From an uncultured Saprospiraceae bacterium (GTDB lineage: Bacteria > Bacteroidota > Bacteroidia > Chitinophagales > Saprospiraceae), in the NCBI GenBank assembly GCA_938016265.1, contig CALLWB010000030.1, forward strand, positions 116,312 to 180,311: DNA of 64,000 nt, written 5' to 3'. The number at the start of each line of letters is the position of its first letter. Position 1 is the stretch's first letter. The notes under the pieces are model-generated. The model did no database searches. It saw only the letters and a program-made list of their open reading frames with translations, and had not been told where the DNA came from. Both the position numbers and the translations under genes were made by a program. Positions 53,463 through 62,443 of the stretch are shown in pieces.

Positions 53463-53801
53463 ATGCCGAAATACGACGATAAAGAAATTACCAAATTGTA
53501 CTATTCCATTAGCGAAGTGGCTGAATTGTTTGAAGTCTCCAATTCACTGATTCGATTTTGGGAATCCGAATTTGATATTCTAAAACCAAAGAAAAACAAA
53601 AAGGGAGATCGCCGATTTACTAAAAAAGACATTGATAATTTTAAACTGATCTATCACCTGGTCAAAGAGCGGGGATTTACCCTAGACGGCGCCAAGAAAG
53701 AAATCAAACTAAACAAGGACCGACTCCAACAAAAATTCCAGTCTATTGAAAGTCTGAAGGGATTGAAAGAATTATTGTTGAACATTAAGAAAGAACTGTA
53801 G
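53463..53801 (+). CDS. MerR-family transcriptional regulator
   Basis: 112 residues with an N-terminal winged HTH (YYSISEVAELFEVSNSLIRFW, in parts) and the following KKNKKGDRRFTKKDI wing typical of MerR. A short coiled coil replaces the effector domain, so it lacks a metal-binding C-terminus. Probably a DNA-binding regulator of unknown signal. Downstream of the M23 gene beyond its terminator. Confidence 0.88.
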   Translation: MPKYDDKEITKLYYSISEVAELFEVSNSLIRFWESEFDILKPKKNKKGDRRFTKKDIDNFKLIYHLVKERGFTLDGAKKEIKLNKDRLQQKFQSIESLKGLKELLLNIKKEL

Positions 53802-53854
53802 ATTAAATCACTAGAGTTTGTAATGATTGAGATTAATTCTTACTAGCACCTTTA

Positions 53855-55660
53855 CTAGTAGTCCAGTACCCGAGCGGCTCTATTCAGTCGCAAGCCCACT
53901 CCGAAGTAATTTCTGGTATACGTTCGCGTACCCAAATCACTGCTTTGTTTACGGAGCCAATATTCCACATCGATGTACAGATTATGCCGAATTTGGTAAC
54001 TAGCTTTTAGTGTGCCAATCAACAGCACATTATTAACGCCTTGGCCGATACTGTTATTAAAGTCCTGCGCACGCGTATCGGTGCTTAGGAAGATATTTCC
54101 ACCCCAGTTCATTCCATTATTCAGACTATCTGTTCCGTAGTTAGCAAATACAACGCGGGCCTCCAATTTTAGTGGATGGATGGGTTGATATCGGATGATT
54201 CCGATTGCTTCTCTGAAGTTGGCTCCTAGCGGATGGGCAAGTGACTGATTGAAGTGGGTGTAATTTCCATCAAAGGTACGGTGAGAATAAGTATACGGCC
54301 GGGCCATATTGTATTCTAGCTGCAGATCTAAGTGATCAATTTTGAAGGCATCAATGTATTTAAGTCCCAACTGAAGACCAAATTTATTAGCCCACCACCC
54401 ATTACCAGAAAACAATTCGCTAAACTTAAATTCATCGAGAACAAACTGCCCATACAATGAGAAACTTCGCAGAAAATTATACTTCGCATTGAATCCAAAG
54501 AGTGCATTGTCGGGGCTGCCGACTGACTGTTCGATGGTTCTATATAGAATGATTGGGTTTAAGTATTGCAATTCAAAGGTACTGCCCCTGTCAAAAACAA
54601 TAGCCTCAAAAATTCCAATATTGAAATTTTTAAACATATTGTAATTTAGATGGTGAATGGCCGCGTATTTTTTAGGAAATGGCATACTTTGAGTAAACGG
54701 ATTGGAGTATTGACGGGTCATTTCTGCAAAAATATTCTGGTAGTTTAGTTTCCAGACCCGCGTATTAAACTGTAAGAAAAAGTAATTGGCAGAATTGTCA
54801 GACAACATCATCGACCGATGCCCATCTCCAATAAAATGCCTGCCGTGCCCTAGTTTTACTTGTATATGTTTACTGATCCTTGCTGCGAAATACCCAGTCG
54901 CATTCAAATAATCATAGTCATCCGTATAATCTAAAAAAGTACTTTTATAAAGCTTGTAAAATCCTGCTCCGGGAATTGCATCATTCGCTTTGATCGAAGC
55001 AGTGATGTGTTGAGCAAATCTTGCTTGATTTTCAACAATATTAGTATAAAACCATACCCGATCATCAATATTACCTCTTATTTCAACTCCACGGGTATTC
55101 TGAAACATAATCCCATCCATCCCCTGTTGTTGCCCAACTTGGAGATGCAAAAGTGGATTTACTTTAAACTTTAGAAAAGGAGAATTGAGCTCTAGAAAAT
55201 TGGCGGGTGTTTTATAAAAATGTTTTAGAAAAGGCTTTTTACTGAGTATTAAGCGGTTTTTGCTTGTTTCTTTATTCGTGTCTTCTACTAGTTTATTCTT
55301 GTAAAAAGTTCGGGTACTATCTATGTATTCTTTCTTATAATACCTTTTGATATTCTTATCAGATTGGTCTTTCATAGGATCGAGCCAATCATTGTTGTCT
55401 TTGAATATATAGTAGATATCTGCACTATCAAGGGTTGAAAGATTTCCTTGTTCTTCCTGGTATTGAATAGCAAAATTGGTGACATCTCGTCTATCGTATG
55501 GTTTGTTCACTGAAAAAAACGGGGCGAGATTGCCTGACTTTATTTCCAGTCTATCCATAATATGGTCTGCATCTCCACCTTTTGGAGAATAAGTACTTTG
55601 GCCATTTACCATCAGCATTCCCAGGAAAAAAATCAGTGCTAAAAAAAATCGATTCATCAT
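53855..55660 (-). CDS. Outer-membrane barrel, RemB/Wzi-like
   Basis: 601 residues. Signal peptide (FFLALIFFLGMLMVNGQ) followed by an extended region and a many-stranded barrel. GHGRHFIGDGHRSMMLSDNS and the aromatic-rich strands resemble RemB, a gliding-associated surface protein of Flavobacterium, and Wzi-type capsule-assembly proteins. It lies 12 bases after the symporter gene (co-transcribed). Family call is by motif only. Confidence 0.65.
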   Translation of the reverse strand: MMNRFFLALIFFLGMLMVNGQSTYSPKGGDADHIMDRLEIKSGNLAPFFSVNKPYDRRDVTNFAIQYQEEQGNLSTLDSADIYYIFKDNNDWLDPMKDQSDKNIKRYYKKEYIDSTRTFYKNKLVEDTNKETSKNRLILSKKPFLKHFYKTPANFLELNSPFLKFKVNPLLHLQVGQQQGMDGIMFQNTRGVEIRGNIDDRVWFYTNIVENQARFAQHITASIKANDAIPGAGFYKLYKSTFLDYTDDYDYLNATGYFAARISKHIQVKLGHGRHFIGDGHRSMMLSDNSANYFFLQFNTRVWKLNYQNIFAEMTRQYSNPFTQSMPFPKKYAAIHHLNYNMFKNFNIGIFEAIVFDRGSTFELQYLNPIILYRTIEQSVGSPDNALFGFNAKYNFLRSFSLYGQFVLDEFKFSELFSGNGWWANKFGLQLGLKYIDAFKIDHLDLQLEYNMARPYTYSHRTFDGNYTHFNQSLAHPLGANFREAIGIIRYQPIHPLKLEARVVFANYGTDSLNNGMNWGGNIFLSTDTRAQDFNNSIGQGVNNVLLIGTLKASYQIRHNLYIDVEYWLRKQSSDLGTRTYTRNYFGVGLRLNRAARVLDY

Positions 55661-55672
55661 GAAAGTTTAATA

Positions 55673-57454
55673 TTAAGGAGTATCCAGAACTTCCTCTTGT
55701 TCAGAATAATCGCTAAAAATACGAGTTTTGCCAACAAAAGTTTTTAAAACAATAAAACTTACCAAAACAATAGCCGCCAGAATACCAACAGCAGACCATT
55801 CTTTGAAAATTATTTTTCCGATAAGGAATAAAATACCATAGGTTAAAAAGATGGCGCTGATCCAACAGACAAACAGGTTGAAGAGCCGACTGCTACTTGA
55901 TGACTGTTCGTCTTTCGGACGGAAGTCTGCCCAGGCACCATCGGGCTCTACTTTGTCATAAAATTTTTGCAAGGTTTCCTTGGCAGTCGGTGATGTAAGG
56001 AAAGTAACTGCAATCCAAACAACTGTTGTAAACAAGACCGTATACAAGAAACTTTCAGGGAATTCAATTCCCATAAAGTGAAGGGCAATCATTGCAATAA
56101 AGGGAGCTACCGTCGCCGAAATTTCACTCCATGCATTGATCCGCCACCAGTACCAACGAAGAATAAGCACCAACCCAAGCCCAGCACCACAAGACATCAA
56201 AAATCCCCACGCCGCCGAAATGGACGTGACTTGAGTCGTTACGCCCAATCCAATCACCATAAGGATCACCGTACAAATTCTTGAAGCGCTAACCAACTGC
56301 TTGTCAGAAGCATCAGGAGCCATAAATCGTTTATAAAAATCATTGATGACATAACTCGCGCCCCAGTTCAATTGGGTGGAGATCGTACTCATATAAGCCG
56401 CAAAAAAGGCAACAAGCAACAAGCCTCTTAGACCAGTAGGCAGAAAATCGCTCATCGCATGTACAAACCCTAATTTTACATCTGCTTCTGGTAAGTCGGG
56501 GTATAAAATGATGGCGCAAAGTCCAACAAGAATCCATGGCCAGGGCCGTATACAATAATGCGCAATCTGAAAAAATAAGGTCGCATATACTGCATCCTTT
56601 TCACTTTTGGCACTCATCATGCGTTGGGCAACATAGCCTCCTCCTCCAGGTTCCGCGCCGGGATACCAACTCGCCCACCACTGTACACCGATATAGGCGA
56701 AGAATGCACCAATGCTCAATCCTAGTGTTTTTCCAGCAGAACCTGCATCACTAGTTATATCCGGAAAGAAGTTTAAACTGCCAGCGGGCAATTGAGCTTT
56801 CAGGCCATCAATACCTCCAATTTTATCAGATTGGACCACAAGCACCGCAAGGATAATACAACCCGTCATAGCCAGAAAAAACTGAATCACATCCGTCATC
56901 GCAACGCCTAGTAATCCGGAAAAAGAAGCGTAAACAGCTACAAGCGCCATCGCTGCTGCGGTATACATTAAAGCCGTGTCTTTATCCAAATCGAAAAATA
57001 CTTCCAACAAGGACATCAAGGCGACATTCACCCAAGCAATTATAATAACATTAATAAACACACCAAGATACAAGGACTTAAATCCGCGAAGGAGGGTTGC
57101 TGGGGTACCGCTATATCTCATTTCGATAAGCTCTACTTCTGTAAGGACACCGGACTTTCTCCACAATTTTGCAAAGAAAAAAGTCGTTAGCATTCCGCCT
57201 GCCAGAAAACTCCACCACAGCCAGTTGCCAGCGATTCCGCTTTGTCCAACCAACTCGGTTACTGCTAGGGGAGTGTCCGCGGCAAAGGTGGTGGCCACCA
57301 TAGAGATACCCGCGATATACCAGGGCAAATTTCGACCTCCAAGGAAAAAACTTTCCAGATCCTTCCCTGCTTTCCTGGAGTAAGAAAGGCCAACGCCAAG
57401 GATCAATGCGAAAAATCCTCCAATAATTAGCCAGTCCAGTAATTCGAGTTTCAT
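55673..57454 (-). CDS. Sodium:solute symporter (SSS family)
   Basis: 593 residues with about 13-14 hydrophobic helices. The N-terminal LDWLIIGGFFALILGVGLSY, in part, and SFFLGGRNLPWYIAGISMVATTF are typical of the SSS family. It would take up an organic solute with Na+; the substrate cannot be told. ATG 57454 is used because codons up to the TTG at 57478 are not conserved-looking. First gene of an operon with the RemB-like barrel. Confidence 0.92.
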   Translation of the reverse strand: MKLELLDWLIIGGFFALILGVGLSYSRKAGKDLESFFLGGRNLPWYIAGISMVATTFAADTPLAVTELVGQSGIAGNWLWWSFLAGGMLTTFFFAKLWRKSGVLTEVELIEMRYSGTPATLLRGFKSLYLGVFINVIIIAWVNVALMSLLEVFFDLDKDTALMYTAAAMALVAVYASFSGLLGVAMTDVIQFFLAMTGCIILAVLVVQSDKIGGIDGLKAQLPAGSLNFFPDITSDAGSAGKTLGLSIGAFFAYIGVQWWASWYPGAEPGGGGYVAQRMMSAKSEKDAVYATLFFQIAHYCIRPWPWILVGLCAIILYPDLPEADVKLGFVHAMSDFLPTGLRGLLLVAFFAAYMSTISTQLNWGASYVINDFYKRFMAPDASDKQLVSASRICTVILMVIGLGVTTQVTSISAAWGFLMSCGAGLGLVLILRWYWWRINAWSEISATVAPFIAMIALHFMGIEFPESFLYTVLFTTVVWIAVTFLTSPTAKETLQKFYDKVEPDGAWADFRPKDEQSSSSSRLFNLFVCWISAIFLTYGILFLIGKIIFKEWSAVGILAAIVLVSFIVLKTFVGKTRIFSDYSEQEEVLDTP

Positions 57455-57723
57455 ATAATTGATTTTTATCTGAATCAAATTTAGAATAATATTTCTAACT
57501 ACTCATCAGGATTAAGAATAAATATGTTGGTAGGACTTAATTCTTGATTTTTGATCAATCATTTGTAGGGCAATGAATTAGAAATTTTGTATTTTCATTG
57601 ACATGAAACAATGCCTTTCATATGTTCTATTTTTGTGCTTTTTGAAGCAGATTTTGGAGCACATTTTACCACCGAATTAGAAATTTGCCCATAAAATAGC
57701 TAGTTAAAAACCAAAAATAACGA

Positions 57724-58122
57724 ATGAAATACCTCTATCTTTTACTTTGTCTACTATTTGCCATCGCTGCCGAATGTCAGGATGTCAAAGACTTTAAAGG
57801 AATTACGGCTGATCCTAGTTCTTACGAAAATATAAAAGTGATTCCGCTAAACTCGGATGAACACGCCAGTTCGTTCATCATTTTTGTGAAGGAATCCGTT
57901 CGGCTCCACAGGCATGACGAGCATACGGAGTATGTAATAATCCTGGAAGGAAAAGGAACTATGCTGCTAGGAGAAAAAACTGTCCCGCTAAAAAAAGGCC
58001 AGGTCATAAATATACCTAAAGGTACGCCGCATGCAGTTACCGTCACCAGCAAAAAACCGATGAAAGTACTGTCTGTTCAATGTCCCAAATTTATAGGAAA
58101 GGATCGTATTTTCATTGACTAA
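57724..58122 (+). CDS. Secreted cupin-domain protein
   Basis: 132 residues. Signal peptide (YLYLLLCLLFAIAAECQ) and a single cupin barrel with metal-binding His/Glu (RLHRHDEHTEYVIILEGKG; IPKGTPHAV). Secreted, metal-dependent sugar or small-molecule binding or isomerisation is possible. Stand-alone. Confidence 0.85.
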   Translation: MKYLYLLLCLLFAIAAECQDVKDFKGITADPSSYENIKVIPLNSDEHASSFIIFVKESVRLHRHDEHTEYVIILEGKGTMLLGEKTVPLKKGQVINIPKGTPHAVTVTSKKPMKVLSVQCPKFIGKDRIFID

Positions 58123-58161
58123 TATCCTGCAGAAATTGCAATGTTCTTCTCTTTACCATTG

Positions 58162-59394
58162 CTACAGGTATTTTTGGATAACCTGTATAACGCGATCTGT
58201 AGCTCCTAGATGCTGTTGGATGAATTCTTGGGAGCCATTCGCCGCAGCATCATAATTGTCCTGATTGTGAAGGTCCGTTAACGCAGCCTCAAAGTCTTTA
58301 AGGTGTTGGATGGGGAAAGCAGACTTCGTCTTAACCAGTTCGACCGCTTCAACAAATTTGTCGTAGTTGGGGCCAAAAACTAGTGGGCAGCCAAAGGCTG
58401 CCGGTTCCAGTGTATTGTGTAGTCCCTTATCAAATCCGCCACCGATATACACCACCCACGCATACCGATACAAGAATGCCAACATCCCAATGTTATCAAT
58501 AAGTAAGACTTGGTCAGTCGTCAATTCGCTGTTCTTTGCTTGCGAATACCGTACGAAGGGAACCGTTAAACCTGCTTCGATCCGCTGTAAGTTGGCAGGC
58601 TGAATATCATGAGGGGCGATGACGAATTTTAGGTCCTTATTTTCTTGTTTGTTGATGAATGGGATTAGGATTTGCTCGTCAGGAGACCAAGTGCTTCCTG
58701 CGATCAGCAGTTTTTTATTTCCTTTGAATGTCTCTAGAATGGGGTATTGGTCTGCTTGTTGGCTAATGGCATATACTCTGTCAATTCTTGTATCACCAGC
58801 TACTGAACAATTGTCAATTTGGAATTCGTTGAGTAATTGAAGGCTGCTGGTTTCCTGCGCAAAAATGTGATCGAATCCTGTAATTTTTTTCCTTAAAAAG
58901 GCGCCATACCATTGGAAGTAAAACTGCGACCTCCGAAACAAAGCAGCAATCAGAAAACAAGGAATCCGTTTTTGCTGTAGTTGGTTCAGATAATGATACC
59001 ATAAGTCATACTTGACAAAAATGGAGGCTTGGATGTCCAGGTTGTCGACCAACCATTGCGCATTTTTTTTTGTGTCTTTAGGGAGGTAGGCTACACAATC
59101 TGCTAAGGGATACTCTTTTCGGATTTCATAACCGGAAGGAGAATAAAAGGTGAGCAAAATCTTGTATTTCGGCCATTGTTTAGAAATGGCTTCTAAAACA
59201 GGCCTTCCTTGTTCAAACTCTCCTAAAGATGCGCAGTGCATCCACACTACTTTTTCATTTTTTAGGTGTTTGAGGATGGTCGATTTAGCTGTTTTGCGAC
59301 CGGTTATCCAGAGATTTGCTTTTTTATGGAAGGGGGATGCTAACCAAATACACCAATGGTATATTCCTAAAACAAGATCGTATAGCATCACCAT
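58162..59394 (-). CDS. waaA: 3-deoxy-D-manno-octulosonic acid transferase
   Basis: Adds Kdo to lipid A precursors in lipopolysaccharide synthesis. WaaA core motifs: WMHCASLGEFEQGRPV, then LIAGSTWSPDEQI, and GGGFDKGLHNTLEPAAFG near the C-terminus. About 410 residues. ATG 59394 (MVMLYDLVLGIYHW) fits the family N-terminus; a GTG at 59427 would overlap the upstream gene. It starts about 10 bases after the stop of the outer-membrane gene, so the two are in an operon. Confidence 0.9.
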   Translation of the reverse strand: MVMLYDLVLGIYHWCIWLASPFHKKANLWITGRKTAKSTILKHLKNEKVVWMHCASLGEFEQGRPVLEAISKQWPKYKILLTFYSPSGYEIRKEYPLADCVAYLPKDTKKNAQWLVDNLDIQASIFVKYDLWYHYLNQLQQKRIPCFLIAALFRRSQFYFQWYGAFLRKKITGFDHIFAQETSSLQLLNEFQIDNCSVAGDTRIDRVYAISQQADQYPILETFKGNKKLLIAGSTWSPDEQILIPFINKQENKDLKFVIAPHDIQPANLQRIEAGLTVPFVRYSQAKNSELTTDQVLLIDNIGMLAFLYRYAWVVYIGGGFDKGLHNTLEPAAFGCPLVFGPNYDKFVEAVELVKTKSAFPIQHLKDFEAALTDLHNQDNYDAAANGSQEFIQQHLGATDRVIQVIQKYL

Positions 59395-59404
59395 ACTGCT
59401 CAAT

Positions 59405-60154
59405 TTAGTAATAGTATTTTTCTTCACCGCTATCGAAGAAGATGGGGAGTGTCCACCCGAGTCGCAAGCCGAAAAGAAGGTCTACTCGTTTTGTTTCATC
59501 CTTCATCATCGTATCAAAGTTGTACGACCTTCTGTTTTGGGTGAAGGCTTGAATACCCTCCACTCCAAAATAAAAGTTGAGTAATCTGTTATTGCTGAAA
59601 TATTGGTATCCGACAAATTCTTTGATGGCTAATCCATTGGTCAACCGATCATATCCTTTGAGGTATGGGCCTTGCAATTGCCTTATAGATTCTGTAATAT
59701 CTACGATTCTGATTTTATGTTGCATGAAACCTCCGGTACCAGAAATTCTTATTCCTGATCGAGTATTTTTTTGCGATAATGGAATAATTGTACCGACGGT
59801 CAATCCAGAAAAAAATCCGCGTTCACTAAGATCAACTTCTCCTAGCTCTTTGCCTTGAGAGACGATACCACCAGAGGGTGTTCTAAGATTGGAAATGACG
59901 TCTTCCTTTACATTGCCTCCGAAGATGAAATCACTTTCTATTCCCAATATCAACCGTTTTGTAATAAACTCGATCGCAAAACCGATGTCAGAATTCACTC
60001 CAAATCGATCAGCCAAATCGCCACCAGGAACTTGAAATCCGTAGTTGGCATTGATAGTTAGAATATTAGGGGGTTTCTTTTCGGAATTGTCCTGAGCAAA
60101 AATAAAGATTGGTAAGCAGGTTGAAAAAAGTAAAATTAAAAGATTTCTTATCAT
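59405..60154 (-). CDS. Small outer-membrane beta-barrel protein
   Basis: 249 residues from ATG 60154, which starts a clear signal peptide (MIRNLLILLFSTCLPIFIFA); the frame is open further upstream but with no signal. The body has alternating-residue strands (GFAIEFITKRLILGIE, LLFGLRLGWTLPIFF). Likely a porin-like or surface protein. First gene of an operon with waaA. Confidence 0.7.
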   Translation of the reverse strand: MIRNLLILLFSTCLPIFIFAQDNSEKKPPNILTINANYGFQVPGGDLADRFGVNSDIGFAIEFITKRLILGIESDFIFGGNVKEDVISNLRTPSGGIVSQGKELGEVDLSERGFFSGLTVGTIIPLSQKNTRSGIRISGTGGFMQHKIRIVDITESIRQLQGPYLKGYDRLTNGLAIKEFVGYQYFSNNRLLNFYFGVEGIQAFTQNRRSYNFDTMMKDETKRVDLLFGLRLGWTLPIFFDSGEEKYYY

Positions 60155-60207
60155 TTTTAAGTTTTTGTAAAAGTAGACTTTTTTTAAGTTTTTAGTCAAT
60201 ATTGATG

Positions 60208-60215
60208 TATATTTG
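60208..60215 (+). promoter_or_regulatory. -7 box (TATATTTG) upstream of the polysaccharide genes
   Basis: Exact TAnnTTTG match about 150 bases before the UDP-glucuronate decarboxylase ATG. It predicts a leader of about 145 bases, long enough for regulation. The -33 region is only T-rich. Confidence 0.45.
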
Positions 60216-60364
60216 CACCGCAAAAATAAAGGGTAAGCACTTGAGATCAATATGTTCTAGGTAAAAAAGTTATTCTAATATGTGTCTTAATACTTAGGAG
60301 AAAGCAGGTTTTGATTTTTGACAAGTTACCAAAAAAATATTTCTTTTAGAAAGATTGTTAAACT

Positions 60365-61318
60365 ATGAAGAAGAGAGTACTTATTACTGGAGCAGCGGGT
60401 TTTTTAGGATCTCATCTTTGCGATCGGTTTGTAAAGGAAGATTTTGAGGTGATTGGAATGGATAATTTGTTGACGGGAAGTTTGAAAAATATCGAGCACC
60501 TTTTTCCATTGGAAAGTTTCAAGTTTTACCATCATGATGTAAGCAATTTTGTCCATGTACCGGGCAATTTGGATTATATTTTGCACTTTGCTTCTCCGGC
60601 TAGTCCCATTGACTACTTACAAATGCCAATTCAAACACTGAAAGTAGGCTCGTTGGGGACGCATAATTTGCTAGGACTCGCAAAGGCTAAAGAAGCCCGA
60701 ATTTTAGTAGCCTCCACCTCTGAAGTATACGGAGACCCACAAGTCCACCCACAATCTGAAGAATATTGGGGACATGTAAACCCAATCGGGCCAAGAGGCG
60801 TCTACGATGAAGCTAAGCGTTTTCAGGAAGCAATTACCATGGCCTACCATACCTATCACGGATTAGAAACCAGAATAGTCAGAATCTTCAATACCTACGG
60901 TCCAAGAATGAGAATTGATGATGGACGTGCATTGCCTGCTTTTATTTCTCAAGCAATGAGAGGAGAATCGATTACTATATTTGGAGATGGATCGCAGACC
61001 CGTTCCTTCTGTTATGTAGAGGATCAGGTGGAAGGAATTTATAGATTATTGATGAGCGATTGTTCATCGCCGATAAATATTGGCAACGATGAGGAAATTT
61101 CTATTAAAGACTTTGCCAAAGAAATTTTAGAAATGGTAGATACTTCCTCGACGCTTATTTTTAAAGATTTGCCAATTGATGATCCTAAAAAAAGACGGCC
61201 AGATATTCGGAAGGCTAAGAAGATACTTGGTTGGGAACCAAAAGTAAGTCGAAAAGAAGGGCTTGCTCGTACCTTCGAATATTTCAAATCAGTATTACCC
61301 ACAACGGAAACAACGTAA
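60365..61318 (+). CDS. UDP-glucuronate decarboxylase (UXS-type SDR)
   Basis: 317 residues. NAD-dependent short-chain dehydrogenase making UDP-xylose from UDP-glucuronate. Rossmann motif [30 protein letters not shown], catalytic-region [13 protein letters not shown] and Y-x3-K (GVYDEAKR) fit UXS closely. First gene of the polysaccharide locus. Confidence 0.88.
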   Translation: MKKRVLITGAAGFLGSHLCDRFVKEDFEVIGMDNLLTGSLKNIEHLFPLESFKFYHHDVSNFVHVPGNLDYILHFASPASPIDYLQMPIQTLKVGSLGTHNLLGLAKAKEARILVASTSEVYGDPQVHPQSEEYWGHVNPIGPRGVYDEAKRFQEAITMAYHTYHGLETRIVRIFNTYGPRMRIDDGRALPAFISQAMRGESITIFGDGSQTRSFCYVEDQVEGIYRLLMSDCSSPINIGNDEEISIKDFAKEILEMVDTSSTLIFKDLPIDDPKKRRPDIRKAKKILGWEPKVSRKEGLARTFEYFKSVLPTTETT

Positions 61319-61336
61319 AAATTCCCTAAAAGAATA

Positions 61337-62401
61337 ATGATGGATCATAAACAACGAAAAATATTAGTGACAGGAGGCGCAGGATTTATTGGGTCGCATT
61401 TGATAAGACTTCTCATCAATAAATATCCGAATTATCATATTTATAACCTGGACAAATTGACTTATGCAGGCAATTTGGAAAACCTGACTGACGTCGAAAA
61501 AGCACCAAACTATACCTTTGTCAAGGGGGATATAACTGATGGTCCGTTCATCCAGGAATTGTTTGGCAAAATTGATTTTGATGGGGTCATCCATTTGGCC
61601 GCGGAATCACATGTTGACCGATCTATAGAAAACCCTACTGCCTTTGTAGAAACTAATGTTTTGGGAACGGTTATTCTTTTGAATGCTGCAAAAACAGCCT
61701 GGGAGGGAAAAGAAGATAAATTGTTTTACCATGTTTCTACAGATGAAGTCTATGGTTCTTTAGGAGAAGAAGGCTTTTTTACTGAAGAGACGCCGTATGA
61801 TCCCAGATCGCCGTACTCCTCAGCAAAAGCAAGTTCCGATCATTTTGTCAGAGCGTATTACCATACATATGGTTTGCCAGTAATTATCTCCAATTGTTCT
61901 AATAATTACGGATCACATCAATTTCCGGAAAAACTGATCCCTCTTTTTATCAATAATATTAAACATAATAAAGCCTTGCCCGTCTATGGCGATGGCAAAT
62001 ACACAAGAGATTGGCTTTGGGTAGTAGACCATGCAAAAGCGATTGACTTGATCTACCACAGCGGATTGAAAGGCGAAACCTACAATATTGGTGGAAAGAA
62101 TGAATGGAAAAATATCGAACTCATCCATTTGCTTTGTGATATCATGGATGAAGAACTAGGGAAGCCCTCTGGTACTTCCAGAGAACTAATCACCTATGTA
62201 AAAGACAGACCAGGTCATGATCGCCGATATGCTATAGATGCGGAAAAATTAGAATCTAAACTAGGTTGGAAAGCAACAATAACCTTCAAAGAAGGCCTAA
62301 GAGAAACCATAAAATGGTATCTCTCCAATGAAAGTTGGCTGAACAATGTTACCTCTGGTGCATATAAAGACTATTATAATAAACAATATCACACGGCATA
62401 A
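61337..62401 (+). CDS. rfbB: dTDP-glucose 4,6-dehydratase
   Basis: 354 residues. Makes dTDP-4-keto-6-deoxyglucose, first committed step towards dTDP-rhamnose. TGGAGFIGSHL, HLAAESHVDRSI, STDEVYGSLGE and YSSAKASSDHF are RfbB signatures. ATG 61337 or 61340 can be the start. 18 bases after the UXS gene. Confidence 0.95.
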   Translation: MMDHKQRKILVTGGAGFIGSHLIRLLINKYPNYHIYNLDKLTYAGNLENLTDVEKAPNYTFVKGDITDGPFIQELFGKIDFDGVIHLAAESHVDRSIENPTAFVETNVLGTVILLNAAKTAWEGKEDKLFYHVSTDEVYGSLGEEGFFTEETPYDPRSPYSSAKASSDHFVRAYYHTYGLPVIISNCSNNYGSHQFPEKLIPLFINNIKHNKALPVYGDGKYTRDWLWVVDHAKAIDLIYHSGLKGETYNIGGKNEWKNIELIHLLCDIMDEELGKPSGTSRELITYVKDRPGHDRRYAIDAEKLESKLGWKATITFKEGLRETIKWYLSNESWLNNVTSGAYKDYYNKQYHTA

Positions 62402-62443
62402 TCATTGTTGTATCAACGAGATGGTTGACTAAAAACGAACAAA

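Noticed and set aside
57603..57680. 25-codon hydrophobic frame (MKQCLSYVLFLCFLK…) upstream of the cupin gene
   Set aside because: No promoter, terminator or conservation can be argued; chance in AT-rich sequence.
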